A DNA stretch of 64,000 bases from Cellulomonas sp. JZ18 (lineage in GTDB: Bacteria > Actinomycetota > Actinomycetes > Actinomycetales > Cellulomonadaceae). The stretch covers positions 2,046,001 to 2,110,000 of the forward strand of contig NZ_CP045245.1 of NCBI RefSeq assembly GCF_009720485.1, written 5' to 3'. The translations under genes and the position numbers were made by a program. This document shows, one piece after another, positions 31,228 to 40,511 of the stretch (position 1 is the stretch's first letter; each line of letters opens with the position of its first letter). Below the pieces are notes generated by a model. The model was not told where the DNA came from. It saw only the letters and a program-made list of their open reading frames with translations, and did not search any database.

Positions 31228-32439
31228 TCACGCAGCCGAGGGACGTCGTGCGGCGCGGACCGCGACACCGGGAGACGCGCTGACGCCGAAGGCGACGACG
31301 CTCACGACCACGGGGAGGACGCCCCAGGCGAAGAGCCGAGGATCGTGCACCCCGGCACGGGCGCTGTGGGCGAGGTAGAAGACGGCGCTGACCCCCATCG
31401 GCCCGAACCAGCCGGCGAACCCGGCGTCGAGGGCCGGAAGGCGGAGCGCACGACGCGCCGACAGCACCACCGGCAGGCGCCGCAGCACCAGCACGGCGAG
31501 GGCGAACGTCACGACGGGCCAGCCCGCGCGCGTCCAGTCCTCCCACGGCAGCACGGCGCCGAGCAGGGCGAAGAACGGCAGCACCGCGTAGCGGTTGACC
31601 GCCTCGTCGAGTCCCTCCTGCTGGGCCCGGACGGCGTCGTCCGCCCTGGCGTTGTACGCCAGACCCGCGACGAAGGCCGCGAGGACCCCGTCGGTGTGCG
31701 CCAGTCGTGCGACGCCCAGGACGCTGACGGCCAGCAGCAGGGTCAGCACGAGCCTCGGCCCCTCCGAGACGAGCTCGCGACGGTTCGCCCACGTGACGGC
31801 CGCTGCTGCCGCCGCGCCGCCTGCGACCCCGACGAGGATGCTGCCCAGGACCTCCCACAGGAGGCGGGCGCCGGCGGTCGCGGGTTCCTCACCGGCGACC
31901 ACGGCGACGAGCGCCATGCCGACGAGCGGGAGCGCCAGCCCGTCGTTCGCACCGCTCTCCGCGGTGAGCAGCGCGCGCAGTCGCCGTGGCAGCCCGCGCT
32001 CAGCCGGCTCACCGGTCACCACCGAGGCAGCGAGCACCGGGTCGGTCGGACTCAGGCAGGCGCCGACCACGAGCGCGAGCCCGACCGGCAGTCCGAGGGC
32101 GACCGCCGCCCCGGCCGACACCAGCGCGGCCAGGGGCATCACGACCGCGAGCAGCACCACCAGGGGCCGGACGAGCGGACGCAGCGCCCCGACCGGGAAG
32201 CGCAGCGCGGCGGCCATGACGGAGGCGGCCAGCAGGAGCCGTGCGCTCTCGAGCAGGAGGAGGTCACGGGTAGGCGGTGCCGTCGTGACGGCTCCGAGGA
32301 CCTGGGGGCCGAGGACCACGCCGACGAGCAGGGCCGCGAGCGGCTCGCTGACGGGCAGCCGGCGCAGGGGCCGGCTGACGACGGCGAGCGCGAGCGCGGT
32401 GCCGCCGACCGCGGCGTAGCCGAGGTACAGCCACCGCAT
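31228..32439 (-). CDS. Cation:proton antiporter (CPA superfamily)
   Basis: Integral membrane transporter of 403 residues with about 12 hydrophobic segments. It shows the CPA pattern: LAALLVGVVLGPQVLG near the start, VVVLLAVVMPLAALVSAG, GACLSPTDPVLAASVVTG and LLTAESGANDGLALPLV (the latter resembling the ion-binding ND motif). There is no C-terminal TrkA-type regulatory domain. Likely exchanges Na+ or K+ for protons, giving pH or salt tolerance; the ion is not shown by sequence. Located with DUF421 and MarR genes in the island. Confidence 0.82.
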   Translation of the reverse strand: MRWLYLGYAAVGGTALALAVVSRPLRRLPVSEPLAALLVGVVLGPQVLGAVTTAPPTRDLLLLESARLLLAASVMAAALRFPVGALRPLVRPLVVLLAVVMPLAALVSAGAAVALGLPVGLALVVGACLSPTDPVLAASVVTGEPAERGLPRRLRALLTAESGANDGLALPLVGMALVAVVAGEEPATAGARLLWEVLGSILVGVAGGAAAAAAVTWANRRELVSEGPRLVLTLLLAVSVLGVARLAHTDGVLAAFVAGLAYNARADDAVRAQQEGLDEAVNRYAVLPFFALLGAVLPWEDWTRAGWPVVTFALAVLVLRRLPVVLSARRALRLPALDAGFAGWFGPMGVSAVFYLAHSARAGVHDPRLFAWGVLPVVVSVVAFGVSASPGVAVRAARRPSAA

Positions 32440-32833
32440 CAGGCTCCTTCCACCGGTCCCCCGTGCGGCCCGTCCTCTTCGGGGAGCGTGCCGCAGGCGC
32501 CGTCCCGCTGCGTCCGGCTCCGTGCGGCGCCGCTACGGCGCGCAGCGGGCGACCGTCTCCGCGCGCCCCCTCCGGCCCGGACCTCTCTCGAGCACCTCCG
32601 GCCCCGCCGACCTCGCTGAGGTCACGATCTGGTCAAGAGTCACTCAGGGCGGGCTCGATCGCGGCGGACGCGTGCTTGCATGATGCAAATCATGCGTCAG
32701 GCAACGACTGCGCGCGCGCCACGGCCGGCCGCATCAGGCGAAAGTGGCGAAGGGCGGCAGCACCCGCCCGCTCACCCGCGGGCGAGGAGCGGCCGCTCCC
32801 GGCAGGACCCGCAGACGAGACACGGAGGCTCCC
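32440..32833. other. 394-base intergenic region between divergent antiporter and STAS genes
   Basis: No coding frame is convincing. It contains the perfect dyad at 32676-32688 and shared control space for two divergent units. No clear -10/-35 pair is found. Confidence 0.5.
32676..32688. promoter_or_regulatory. Candidate MarR-type operator
   Basis: The perfect inverted repeat TTGCAT-G-ATGCAA stands out in AT content from its surroundings and resembles the TTGC-n-GCAA dyads of MarR proteins. Assignment to the island's MarR gene is inference. Confidence 0.4.
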
Positions 32834-33460
32834 GTGGTCGCACTCCCCTCGACCGGCGCCATCAGGACCACCCAGACACCGGACCGGACGATCGTCCGCC
32901 TCTCCGGGGAGATCGACGCAGCCCTCCGGGACAGAGCCAGCGCTGCCCTGTCGCTCGTCCTGCTGCGCCACGTGCCCGTCGAGCTCGACACCTCGCAGGT
33001 GACCTTCATCGACTCGGCCGGACTCTCCTTCCTCGTCCAGTGCTGCGCCGTGGCTCGCGCCGAGGGGCTGGACGTCTCCATGCCCCAGCCGGCACGGCCG
33101 GTCGCGGACCTCATCTCGCTCATCGGTGTCGCGCCGCTGTTCACCCCCGAGGAGATCCGTCGTGACGGTGACCGCCCGTCGGCCGCGACGCCGCGGGCGG
33201 GGCGGCCCGTCCGAGCCGACTGCCGACCGGCCTCCCGCTGCGCACCTCGTCGAGATCCGGGAACCAGCGGTGCCCGCGAACGGTGCAGGTCCGGGCGGAG
33301 CGCCCGGCCGCCGTCTCCTGGCTTGCACGTCCTTCAGCGGGGTGAAGGCGGTGCCGGTCGATCTCGCACGACCGGCTCGTGGCACGGACGGGCCGCCGGG
33401 GCCGGGAGTCGTCTCGTGACGGGCTGCGCGGGCGTCCTCGCGAGGTCTGTGCATGCATGA
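32834..33460 (+). CDS. STAS-domain anti-sigma factor antagonist
   Basis: Partner-switching regulator. Residues about 15-105 form a STAS domain: TIVRLSGEIDAALRDRASAALSL, then VELDTSQVTFIDSAGLSFLVQCC with the phosphorylatable serine in DSAGLS, and ISLIGVAPLF. GTG 32834 follows GGAGG by 6 bases. The last 90 residues (PVRADCRPASRCAPRRDPG onward) are Arg/Cys-rich and unlike the family, which usually ends near residue 110; the end may be off-frame through another missed base, but I cannot identify one. It overlaps the following HATPase gene by 8 bases, the usual pairing of antagonist and anti-sigma kinase. Confidence 0.75.
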   Translation: MVALPSTGAIRTTQTPDRTIVRLSGEIDAALRDRASAALSLVLLRHVPVELDTSQVTFIDSAGLSFLVQCCAVARAEGLDVSMPQPARPVADLISLIGVAPLFTPEEIRRDGDRPSAATPRAGRPVRADCRPASRCAPRRDPGTSGARERCRSGRSARPPSPGLHVLQRGEGGAGRSRTTGSWHGRAAGAGSRLVTGCAGVLARSVHA

Positions 33461-33923
33461 CCCGAGGAGTGGGCTGAACCGCGCCCTTCCCCAGCACGAG
33501 GCACCCCGGACGTTCGTCACCGTCGCCCGGTGGCGGATCGACCAGCTGAGCGACCTCGCCCGGCTGCGGCGCGATCTGCGGGTTGCCGTCGCCGCCGGGA
33601 CGGGCATGCCGGCGCCCACTGTGCCCCGGATCGTCGCCGACCTGACCCTGGTCGCGTCGGAGCTCGCGACCAACGCGCTGCGTCACGGCGCACCGCCTGT
33701 GATCGTCGAGCTCGGGGCACGCGACGGTGCCTTCCTCGTCGGCGTGACCGACCAGGACGCCGCCCAGGAGCCCGTCGTCGCCGGACGACGCGCACCGGGC
33801 GCCGGAGGGTTCGGCCTCGTGATCACGCAGAGCGTCGCCGCCAGCGCCGGATGGCACGTGAACGGCACCGGCAAGCGGGTGTGGGCAGTCCTCGGTGGCG
33901 ATGGCGACAGCGAGAAGGCGTAG
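33453..33923 (+). CDS. RsbW-like ATP-binding anti-sigma/serine kinase
   Basis: A 156-residue GHKL ATPase of the HATPase_c_2 type. It has the N box LVASELATNALRHG, the G1-like GVTDQDA and the G2-like GGFGLVITQSVAASAGWH. Such proteins phosphorylate a STAS partner or bind sigma factors in partner switching. The ATG lies inside the end of the STAS gene, so both act together. No sigma factor gene is adjacent, so its target is unknown. Confidence 0.8.
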   Translation: MHDPRSGLNRALPQHEAPRTFVTVARWRIDQLSDLARLRRDLRVAVAAGTGMPAPTVPRIVADLTLVASELATNALRHGAPPVIVELGARDGAFLVGVTDQDAAQEPVVAGRRAPGAGGFGLVITQSVAASAGWHVNGTGKRVWAVLGGDGDSEKA

Positions 33924-34179
33924 TCGTGGCCGCGCGTGGACCCTGCGTCGCCGAGGCTCGGCTCCCTCCGTCCGCGAGCGGCTCGCCGCCGCCCGGGACC
34001 GACAGCCGTACGCACCCGGGCACTGCATGACCACGCGCGCGACCTGCATGAGCGCGCCCGTGCACCAGTGGTGCACCGGCGCCCGTGCGTCCAGGCCTGT
34101 CCGCGGTGGTCCGACCTCCTGGGCCGCCGCTCTCCCCCAGGAGGACCCGACAGCCCGGGACGCAGCCGGACGTCGTCCG

Positions 34180-34215
34180 GACGCCGGCACGGACGCCGGC
34201 ACGGACGCCGGCACG
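34180..34215. repeat. 12-base tandem repeat, three copies
   Basis: GACGCCGGCACG is repeated three times perfectly just before the right island repeat. Confidence 0.85.
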
Positions 34216-34227
34216 GACGAGCCCACC

Positions 34228-34320
34228 GGTTCGAACCCCGTGTCGTCCACCAGCACCACCGCAGGTCAGACGTCGTCGGAGAGATCGGGGGCGGCTTCTT
34301 CGACGTCCGGGACCGGGGTG
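34228..34320 (+). repeat. Right copy of diverged direct repeat (tRNA 3' remnant), possible att site
   Basis: GGTTCGAACCCC followed by TGTCGTCCACCA and CACCGCAGGTCAGA copies the T-arm, 3' end, CCA and terminator region of tRNA-Val (28993-29086) without an intact tRNA 5' half. The hairpin has changed arms (GACGTCG/CGACGTC), so pairing is kept. Confidence 0.6.
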
Positions 34321-34369
34321 CGGCAACGCGCACCCCACCGCGGCTGAGTCAGGACGTCCACGGGCGGGA

Positions 34370-34410
34370 GCGGCACCGTGCCGGCGGTGGGCGCGCCGGC
34401 ACGGTGCCGC
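34370..34410 (-). terminator. Very strong terminator after the beta-propeller lipoprotein
   Basis: A perfect 17-bp stem (GCGGCACCGTGCCGGCG and its complement) with a 7-base loop, seven bases after the stop codon at 34417. Confidence 0.8.
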
Positions 34411-34416
34411 GCCGGC

Positions 34417-35790
34417 TCAGCGACCCAGCCGGTCCACCGGCTCCACACCCGGCCGCGCCGTGACGAGGTAGCCGCCGCCGTCGAGCGGCGTGGGGACCTC
34501 GATGGTGCCGGTCACGGTCCCGGCGTCGGTGTCGACCACGTCGATGACCCCGTCCCCGCCGCGGGAGACGTACCCGACCTCGCCGTCGCCGGTGAGCGCG
34601 GCGATGGGGCGCCCCGGGGACGCCCACACGGCGTCCACGTCGTCGTCGGGGGCCGGGGCCCCGGTCGGCACCGGCAGCGCGACGTGGTGCAGCGTGGTCA
34701 TGAACGTGGGCGACGCCGGGTCGGCGTCGACGACGTGGGCGACGTAGCCGTCCGGGTGCATGCGCGCGAACAGGACCCGGTCGTCGGCCACGGCGAACCG
34801 GAACGCGAGGCCGTTGCCGAGCGGCGCGCGCCGGGCGACGTCCGCGCCGGCCGGGAGCACGTAGACGTCGTTGCGCCACTGCGCCCAGCTCGGGCTCGAC
34901 TGGTCCCGGACGTAGCTCCACACGTGCGGCTGCTCACGTCCCACGGTGCGCAGGTAGTAGCCGCGGCCCCAGTCGCCGCCGTCGGCGGCCCAGGGCACCG
35001 TGGCCCCCGCCGTCAGGGTGTCCCCCGTGACGCGGAAGCGCTCGAGACCGGCGTCGGTGGCGAGCAGCAGCTGACCGTCCACGACCGCCTCACCGTGCCC
35101 GTACGCGCCCGCGGGCGCCGTCGCCGCAGGCTCCGACTCCCCCGCCAGGACACGGTCGAGCGGCAGCAGCTCCACCCGCCCGTCCTCGGCCCCGTCACGG
35201 TGGAGCAGGCCGTCCTCGACGAACGCGATGCCCGGTTCCTCGCTGGTGACCTCGAGCGCGCTGCGGACCTCGAACGACGCCAGGTCCACCACCGTGATGC
35301 CGGCGTCGCCGTCCTCCGACGGGGCCGACGTGCTCACCGCCGCGAGGCCGGCCTGGGGGTCGACGGCGATGTGGACGGCGGCACCGGGCAGGTCCACGCG
35401 GCCGACGACCTCCGGCGCGCGCCCGGTCACGTCGAGGGCCACGAGCTCGGGCGGCTCGGTGCTCGCGGCGAGCAGGCGGCCGTCCTCGAGCTGCACGAAG
35501 CCGGGGTGGTCGGCGACCGCGACGTCCTCGATCGTGCCGAGCAGCTCGTGCTCCGGCACCGAGTACGCGTGCACGGCGGCCGCCGCGGGGTCCGCGACGA
35601 CGAGTCGCTCGGCGTCCGACGAGGGGCTGGACGCCGAGGCGGGGCCGGACGGCGTCGCACCGGTGGCGGACGCGTCGCCGGCCGTGCCGCTGCAGGCGGC
35701 GAGGACGAGGAGGGCGGCAGCGGCGACTCCCGCCGTGGCGAGGCGGGCGGGCCGTCCCGGCCGTCGGTGGTACGCGGGCAGACCGTTCAT
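34417..35790 (-). CDS. Beta-propeller lipoprotein, possibly AztD-like metallochaperone
   Basis: A 457-residue exported lipoprotein. The signal peptide ends in the lipobox LVLAAC (Cys33), then a Ser/Ala/Pro linker and a series of short beta-rich repeats typical of a propeller (ERLVVADPAAAAVHAYSV, PELVALDVTGR, AAVHIAVDPQAGLAAVST, GVIDVVDTDAGTVTGTIEVPT). The motif YGHGEAVVDGQLLLATDAG near residues 230-247 recalls the HGEA segment of AztD zinc chaperones, though I recall this only loosely. It is the last gene of the metal-type ABC importer operon, 65 bases after the ATPase gene. A role in delivering metal or a metal complex is inferred from that. Confidence 0.65.
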   Translation of the reverse strand: MNGLPAYHRRPGRPARLATAGVAAAALLVLAACSGTAGDASATGATPSGPASASSPSSDAERLVVADPAAAAVHAYSVPEHELLGTIEDVAVADHPGFVQLEDGRLLAASTEPPELVALDVTGRAPEVVGRVDLPGAAVHIAVDPQAGLAAVSTSAPSEDGDAGITVVDLASFEVRSALEVTSEEPGIAFVEDGLLHRDGAEDGRVELLPLDRVLAGESEPAATAPAGAYGHGEAVVDGQLLLATDAGLERFRVTGDTLTAGATVPWAADGGDWGRGYYLRTVGREQPHVWSYVRDQSSPSWAQWRNDVYVLPAGADVARRAPLGNGLAFRFAVADDRVLFARMHPDGYVAHVVDADPASPTFMTTLHHVALPVPTGAPAPDDDVDAVWASPGRPIAALTGDGEVGYVSRGGDGVIDVVDTDAGTVTGTIEVPTPLDGGGYLVTARPGVEPVDRLGR

Positions 35791-35855
35791 GGTGCTTCTC
35801 CTTGGGGCGGTGGGGTGGGGGGCGGAAGGTGGGGCCCGGACGGGCGCGGGGTGGC

Positions 35856-36623
<768 letters not shown>

Positions 36624-36624
36624 G

Positions 36625-37602
36625 TCAGCGCGTCGCGTCGACGAGCCGCTCCAGGCCGTCGACCGCGGCCGGGGACGGCGCCGACGCGTCGCCGGGCAGC
36701 AGCACCACGCGCCCCTCCTGCACCGCGGTCAGCCGGTCGACGCCCGGCTGGGCCAGGAGCGCGGCGCGCGCGTCCTCCTCGCTCTCGCCGTACAGGCCGT
36801 AGGACAGCACGACCCAGTCGGGCTGCTCCGCGAGCAGGCTCTCGACCGCCACCGTCAGGTAGGCGTCCTGCTGGTCGCCGAGCACGTTCTCCAGGCCGGC
36901 GGCCTCGAGGACGGCGTGCGGCATGCCGGTCCCGCCGTAGCCCGACAGCGGGTCGGAGGACGAGAAGAAGTACAGCCACGCCGCCGTGTCCCCGGTCGCG
37001 TCGCGCCGGACCTTCGCCACGCGCGCGTCGAGGGCGTCGGCGGCCGCCTCCGCGACGGCCTCGGTGCCGAAGACGGTGCCGAGGCGCCGCACGTCGTCAC
37101 CGACCGTCGCGAGCGTGACCTGCGCGGGGGCGTCGGTCGAGGCGTCGTGCCCGCACTCCCCCTGCACGGTGAGCAGCTCGGTGCCCGCGGCGCGCACCTG
37201 GTCGGGGTCCGCGGCGAACAGCCCGTAGCCGAGGACGACGTCCGGCGCGGCCGTGAGGACGGCCTCGGTGGTGGGGTCCGACGGGTCGACGACGAGGTCG
37301 TCCGCCGGCGGGTCCTGCAGGTCCGCGGGCAGCGGGGCGCCGAACTCGCCCGAGCGCGCCGTGATGCGGTCGGCGGCACCGGCGGCGTCGAGCAGCGCGA
37401 CGGCCGCCGTGCCGACGGTCATGACGCTCTGCGGGCGGGCGTCGAGCGTGACCTCGGCGCCGCAGTCCTCGACGGTGAGCGCGCCGCCGGGCGCCGCGTC
37501 GGCGTCGCCCGCCGCGGGGGTGGAGCACGCGGCGAGGGCGAGCAGCAGGACGGCGCCGCCGGTGGCGGGCAGGCGCGTGCGGGCGGTGCGGGGGTGCGTC
37601 AC
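36625..37602 (-). CDS. FecB/BtuF-type substrate-binding lipoprotein
   Basis: Extracellular receptor of the importer, anchored by lipid at Cys26 (LLALAACSTP). The 325-residue protein has the two-lobed cluster A-8 look: GGALTVEDCGAEVTLDARPQSVMTVGTAAVALLDAAGAADRITA, then APDVVLGYGLF, a helix backbone, and SYGLYGESEEDARAALLAQPGVDRLTAVQEGRVVLLP. The ligand (ferric siderophore, haem, B12 or another chelate) is not determined; the neighbouring peptide pathway suggests a peptide chelate. ATG 37602, immediately downstream of the permease gene. Confidence 0.88.
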   Translation of the reverse strand: MTHPRTARTRLPATGGAVLLLALAACSTPAAGDADAAPGGALTVEDCGAEVTLDARPQSVMTVGTAAVALLDAAGAADRITARSGEFGAPLPADLQDPPADDLVVDPSDPTTEAVLTAAPDVVLGYGLFAADPDQVRAAGTELLTVQGECGHDASTDAPAQVTLATVGDDVRRLGTVFGTEAVAEAAADALDARVAKVRRDATGDTAAWLYFFSSSDPLSGYGGTGMPHAVLEAAGLENVLGDQQDAYLTVAVESLLAEQPDWVVLSYGLYGESEEDARAALLAQPGVDRLTAVQEGRVVLLPGDASAPSPAAVDGLERLVDATR

Positions 37603-37638
37603 GGGGTCCTCCGGAGGGTGGTGGTGCGGGCGGGGTGG

Positions 37639-38753
37639 TCAGCCGTCGACGGCCGGACGGCGCAGCCGCCGGCGGACGAGGGCCATGAGCAGCGGTGTGC
37701 CGAGCAGCGCGGTGAGGATGCCGAGCGGGATCTCCCGCGGCGCGAGGACGGTGCGCGCGAGCGTGTCGGCCCACACGAGCACCAGGGCGCCGAGCAGCGC
37801 GCTCGCGGGGATGACGAGCCGGTGCGTCGCGCCGACGAGGCGGCGCGCCAGGTGCGGCACGACGAGGCCGACGAACCCGATGGACCCGCTGACCGCGACG
37901 GCCGCGGCCACGCCGAGCGCGCTGACGGCCGCGACGTGGCGGCGCAGGCGGGCGGGGTCGGTGCCGAGGCTGCGGGCGACGTCGTCGCCGAGGCCGATCG
38001 CGTCGAGCCGGCGGGCGCGCAGGACGAGCACGCCGAGCGTGACGGCACCGACGGCCGTGAGCACGGGCAGGTCGCCCCAGTCCGCCTGGCCGAGGGAGCC
38101 GAGGGTCCAGAACGTGACGGCCCGCACGGCGTCGCGGCTGTCGGCGAGGACGACGACGAGGTTCGTCGCGGCCGCAAGGAAGTAGCTCACCGTGAGCCCC
38201 GCGAGCACGAGGCGGTGGGACGAGAGCCCACGGCCGGCGCCGACGAGCACGAGGACGAGCGCGAGCGCGAGCAGTGCGCCGGCGAACGCCCCGGCGGCGA
38301 GCGTGACGGCGCCGACGAGCGACCCGAGCCCCGTCGTCAGGACGAGCGCGGCCCCGAGCGAGGCGCCCGAGGAGATGCCGAGCAGGTAGGGGTCGGCGAG
38401 CTGGTTGCGCACGACCGCCTGCAGGGCGGCCCCCGCGGCGGCGAGGACGGCGCCGACCAGGGCGCCCACGAGCACGCGGGGCACGCGCAGCAGCCAGACC
38501 ACGGTGTCCTGCGTGCTGCCGCCCGCGGGGCGGCGCCCGTCAGCCGCGCGTGCACGACCGCGGCGACGTCCGCGGGCGGCACGACGAGCGGGCCGATGCC
38601 GACGGTCACGACGAGCGAGACGAGCAGGAGCAGCCCGAGGACGGGCAGCCACAGCGCGGGCCGCCGGGCACGGGGGCCCGCCGCGGCCGGGGCCGGAGGG
38701 GCTGGCGGTGCGGACGGGGCGTTGACGTGCCCGGTGTGCGCGCTTAGTGTCAC
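37639..38753 (-). CDS. FecCD/BtuC-type ABC permease, one-base frameshift in the read
   Basis: Membrane channel of the importer. The N-terminus (SAHTGHVNAPSAPP, first helix ALWLPVLGLLLLVSLVVTVGIGPLVV) and the body (GGSTQDTVVWLLRVPRVLVGALVGAVLAAAGAALQAVVRNQLADPYLLGISSGASLGA through GFVGLVVPHLARRLVGATHRLVIPASALLGAL) are in different frames. The break is at the G4 run 38527-38530, and one added C restores ARLTGAAPAGGST. The GTG at 38753 lies 7 bases after a TATCAT -10, so the operon is probably leaderless. Divergent from the ABC exporter operon, with only about 36 bases between starts. Confidence 0.87.
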
Positions 38754-38789
38754 ATCGCGAATGATAACCACTCGCAACAGGGGGCCGAC
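38754..38789. promoter_or_regulatory. Compact divergent control region of importer and peptide operons
   Basis: Only 36 bases lie between the divergent starts. It contains the AT-rich segment AATGATAACCA (38760-38770) in an otherwise GC-rich context; TATCAT (38761-38766, minus) is a likely -10 for the permease. A metal-responsive repressor site is plausible here but I match no known consensus. Confidence 0.4.
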
Positions 38790-40511
38790 GTGGTGCACGT
38801 GCGACTGTCCCGGCTGCTGGGCCGGCGCCGGTGGGTGCTGCTCGCGATCGCCGCCGCGGGCGTCGCCGTCTCCGGCACGTGGGTCGTCCAGGCGCTGCTG
38901 CTGTCCCGCGTCTTCGGCACGCTCACCGGCGGGACGGGTCCGCTCGCCGACCGGGTGCACGGCCTCACGCCGCTGCTCGGTGCACTCGCGGCGGTCCTCG
39001 TCGCCCGGCCGCTGCTCGTCCTCGCGCGCCAGCTCGTCGCGCAGGCGCTCATGACGCGCACCAAGCAGGACCTGCGCGAGCGCGTGACCCGGGCGTTCGT
39101 CCGCCGCGCCGCGACCGACCCGGCCGCCGGCCGCACCGGCCGCGACCACGCCGTCGTCGTCGACGGCGTCGAGAACCTCGACGCCTACCTCTCCGGGTAC
39201 CTGCCGCAGCTCCTCGTCACCGGCGTCGTCGTCGCGGCCGTCGGGACCGCCGCCGTGCTCGTCGACCCGGTCGTCGGCGTCGTCGCGGTCGCCGCCACCG
39301 CCCTGCTGCCGCTGCTCCCCCGCGCCTGGGACCGCGTGCTCGCGGCGCGCGGCGCCGACCACTGGGACGCCTACCAGCAGCTGCACGCCGAGTTCGTCGA
39401 CTCGATGCAGGGCATGACGACCCTCGTCACGGTCAACGCCGAGCGCCGCCGTGCCGCCGAGCTCGCCCGCGCGTCCGAGCACCTGCTCTCCCGCACGCTG
39501 CACCAGCTGCGCGTCTCGCTCGTCGAGTCGGGGCTGTCGAGCCTCGCGCTCGTCGCCGTGCCGGCGGTCGTGCTCGCGGTCGTCGCCGCACGCCGCGGCG
39601 ACCTGGCCGCGGTCGAGGTGTTCACGCTGGTGCTGCTGTCGGTCGAGCTCGTGCGGCCGCTGCGCGACCTCGCCGCCGCGTGGCACGCGGGGTACCTCGG
39701 CACGTACTCGGGCGAGCAGGTCGCCCAGGTGCTCGCGTCGGCACCCGCAGACGCGGCCGTCGCCACCCCGGAGCCGGCGCCCGTGCCCTGTGCCGCGCCC
39801 GTCGCGCTGCGCGGCGTCCGGGTCCGGCACGCCGGTGCCGCGCACGACGCCCTCGCGGACGTCGACCTCGAGCTGCACGCCGGGCTCACCGCGGTCGTCG
39901 GCGCCACCGGCAGCGGCAAGTCCACGCTCGCCGGCGTGCTCGCCGGTCTGCTCACCCCCGCCGACGGGCAGGTGCTGCTGCACGGGACCCCCGCCGACGC
40001 CGACCGGCTGCTCGCGCACGTGGCGCTCGTGCCGCAGGACCCCGTGCTGTTCGCGGGCACCGTCGCGGACGACGTCGCGCTCGGCGTCCCCGCGGGACCC
40101 GCCGCGGGCGCACCGGACGTCGCCACCGCAGCGGCCGTCGCCGGCATCGGCACCCAGGACCCGACGCTGCGGATGTCCACACCCGTCGGCGAGCGCGGCG
40201 CGCTCGTGTCCGGCGGGCAGCGTCAGCGCGTCGCCGTCGCCCGTGCGCTCGTGCAGGGCCGCGACGTGCTCGTGCTCGACGAGGCGACGTCCGCGCTCGA
40301 CGCCGCGTCGGAGGCTCGGCTCGTCGCCGGCGTGGTGGCCCTCGACCCCGGTCGGCCGGTCGTGGCCGTGACGCACCGGCTCGACGTCGCGCGCACCGCG
40401 CGGCAGGTCGTCGTGGTCGACGCCGGCCGCGTCGTGGAGCAGGGGCCGCCGGACGCGCTGCTCGCGCGCGGCGGGGCGTTCGCGGCGCTCGCCGGGGCGG
40501 TGGTCCCGTGA
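38790..40511 (+). CDS. Fused ABC transporter A (CydD-like TMD-NBD)
   Basis: A 573-residue half-transporter with an N-terminal six-helix membrane domain and a C-terminal ATPase. The membrane part has CydD-like sequence (DGVENLDAYLSGYLPQLLV, HWDAYQQLHAEFVDSMQGM). The ATPase has Walker A VVGATGSGKSTLAGVL, Q-loop LVPQDPVLFAGTV, signature VSGGQRQRVAVARAL, Walker B DVLVLDEATSALDA and H-loop VAVTHRLDVA. GTG 38790 follows AGGGGG by 6 bases. It overlaps the next ABC gene by four bases, so they form a heterodimer. Position before the peptide gene suggests export or uptake of the peptide product rather than a CydDC role; no cytochrome bd genes are near. Confidence 0.85.
   Translation: MVHVRLSRLLGRRRWVLLAIAAAGVAVSGTWVVQALLLSRVFGTLTGGTGPLADRVHGLTPLLGALAAVLVARPLLVLARQLVAQALMTRTKQDLRERVTRAFVRRAATDPAAGRTGRDHAVVVDGVENLDAYLSGYLPQLLVTGVVVAAVGTAAVLVDPVVGVVAVAATALLPLLPRAWDRVLAARGADHWDAYQQLHAEFVDSMQGMTTLVTVNAERRRAAELARASEHLLSRTLHQLRVSLVESGLSSLALVAVPAVVLAVVAARRGDLAAVEVFTLVLLSVELVRPLRDLAAAWHAGYLGTYSGEQVAQVLASAPADAAVATPEPAPVPCAAPVALRGVRVRHAGAAHDALADVDLELHAGLTAVVGATGSGKSTLAGVLAGLLTPADGQVLLHGTPADADRLLAHVALVPQDPVLFAGTVADDVALGVPAGPAAGAPDVATAAAVAGIGTQDPTLRMSTPVGERGALVSGGQRQRVAVARALVQGRDVLVLDEATSALDAASEARLVAGVVALDPGRPVVAVTHRLDVARTARQVVVVDAGRVVEQGPPDALLARGGAFAALAGAVVP

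Larger units (their letters stand above)
33924..34416. other. 493-base region without a recognised gene, with island-end repeat and terminator
   Basis: Open frames here lack family features. The region holds a 12-base tandem repeat (34180-34215), the right copy of the tRNA-Val 3' repeat (34228-34320) and the strong terminator of the lipoprotein gene (34370-34410). Confidence 0.6.

Noticed and set aside
34085..34471. Open frames in the repeat region before the lipoprotein gene
   Set aside because: They are made of the tandem repeats and a tRNA remnant, with no family features or ribosome site.
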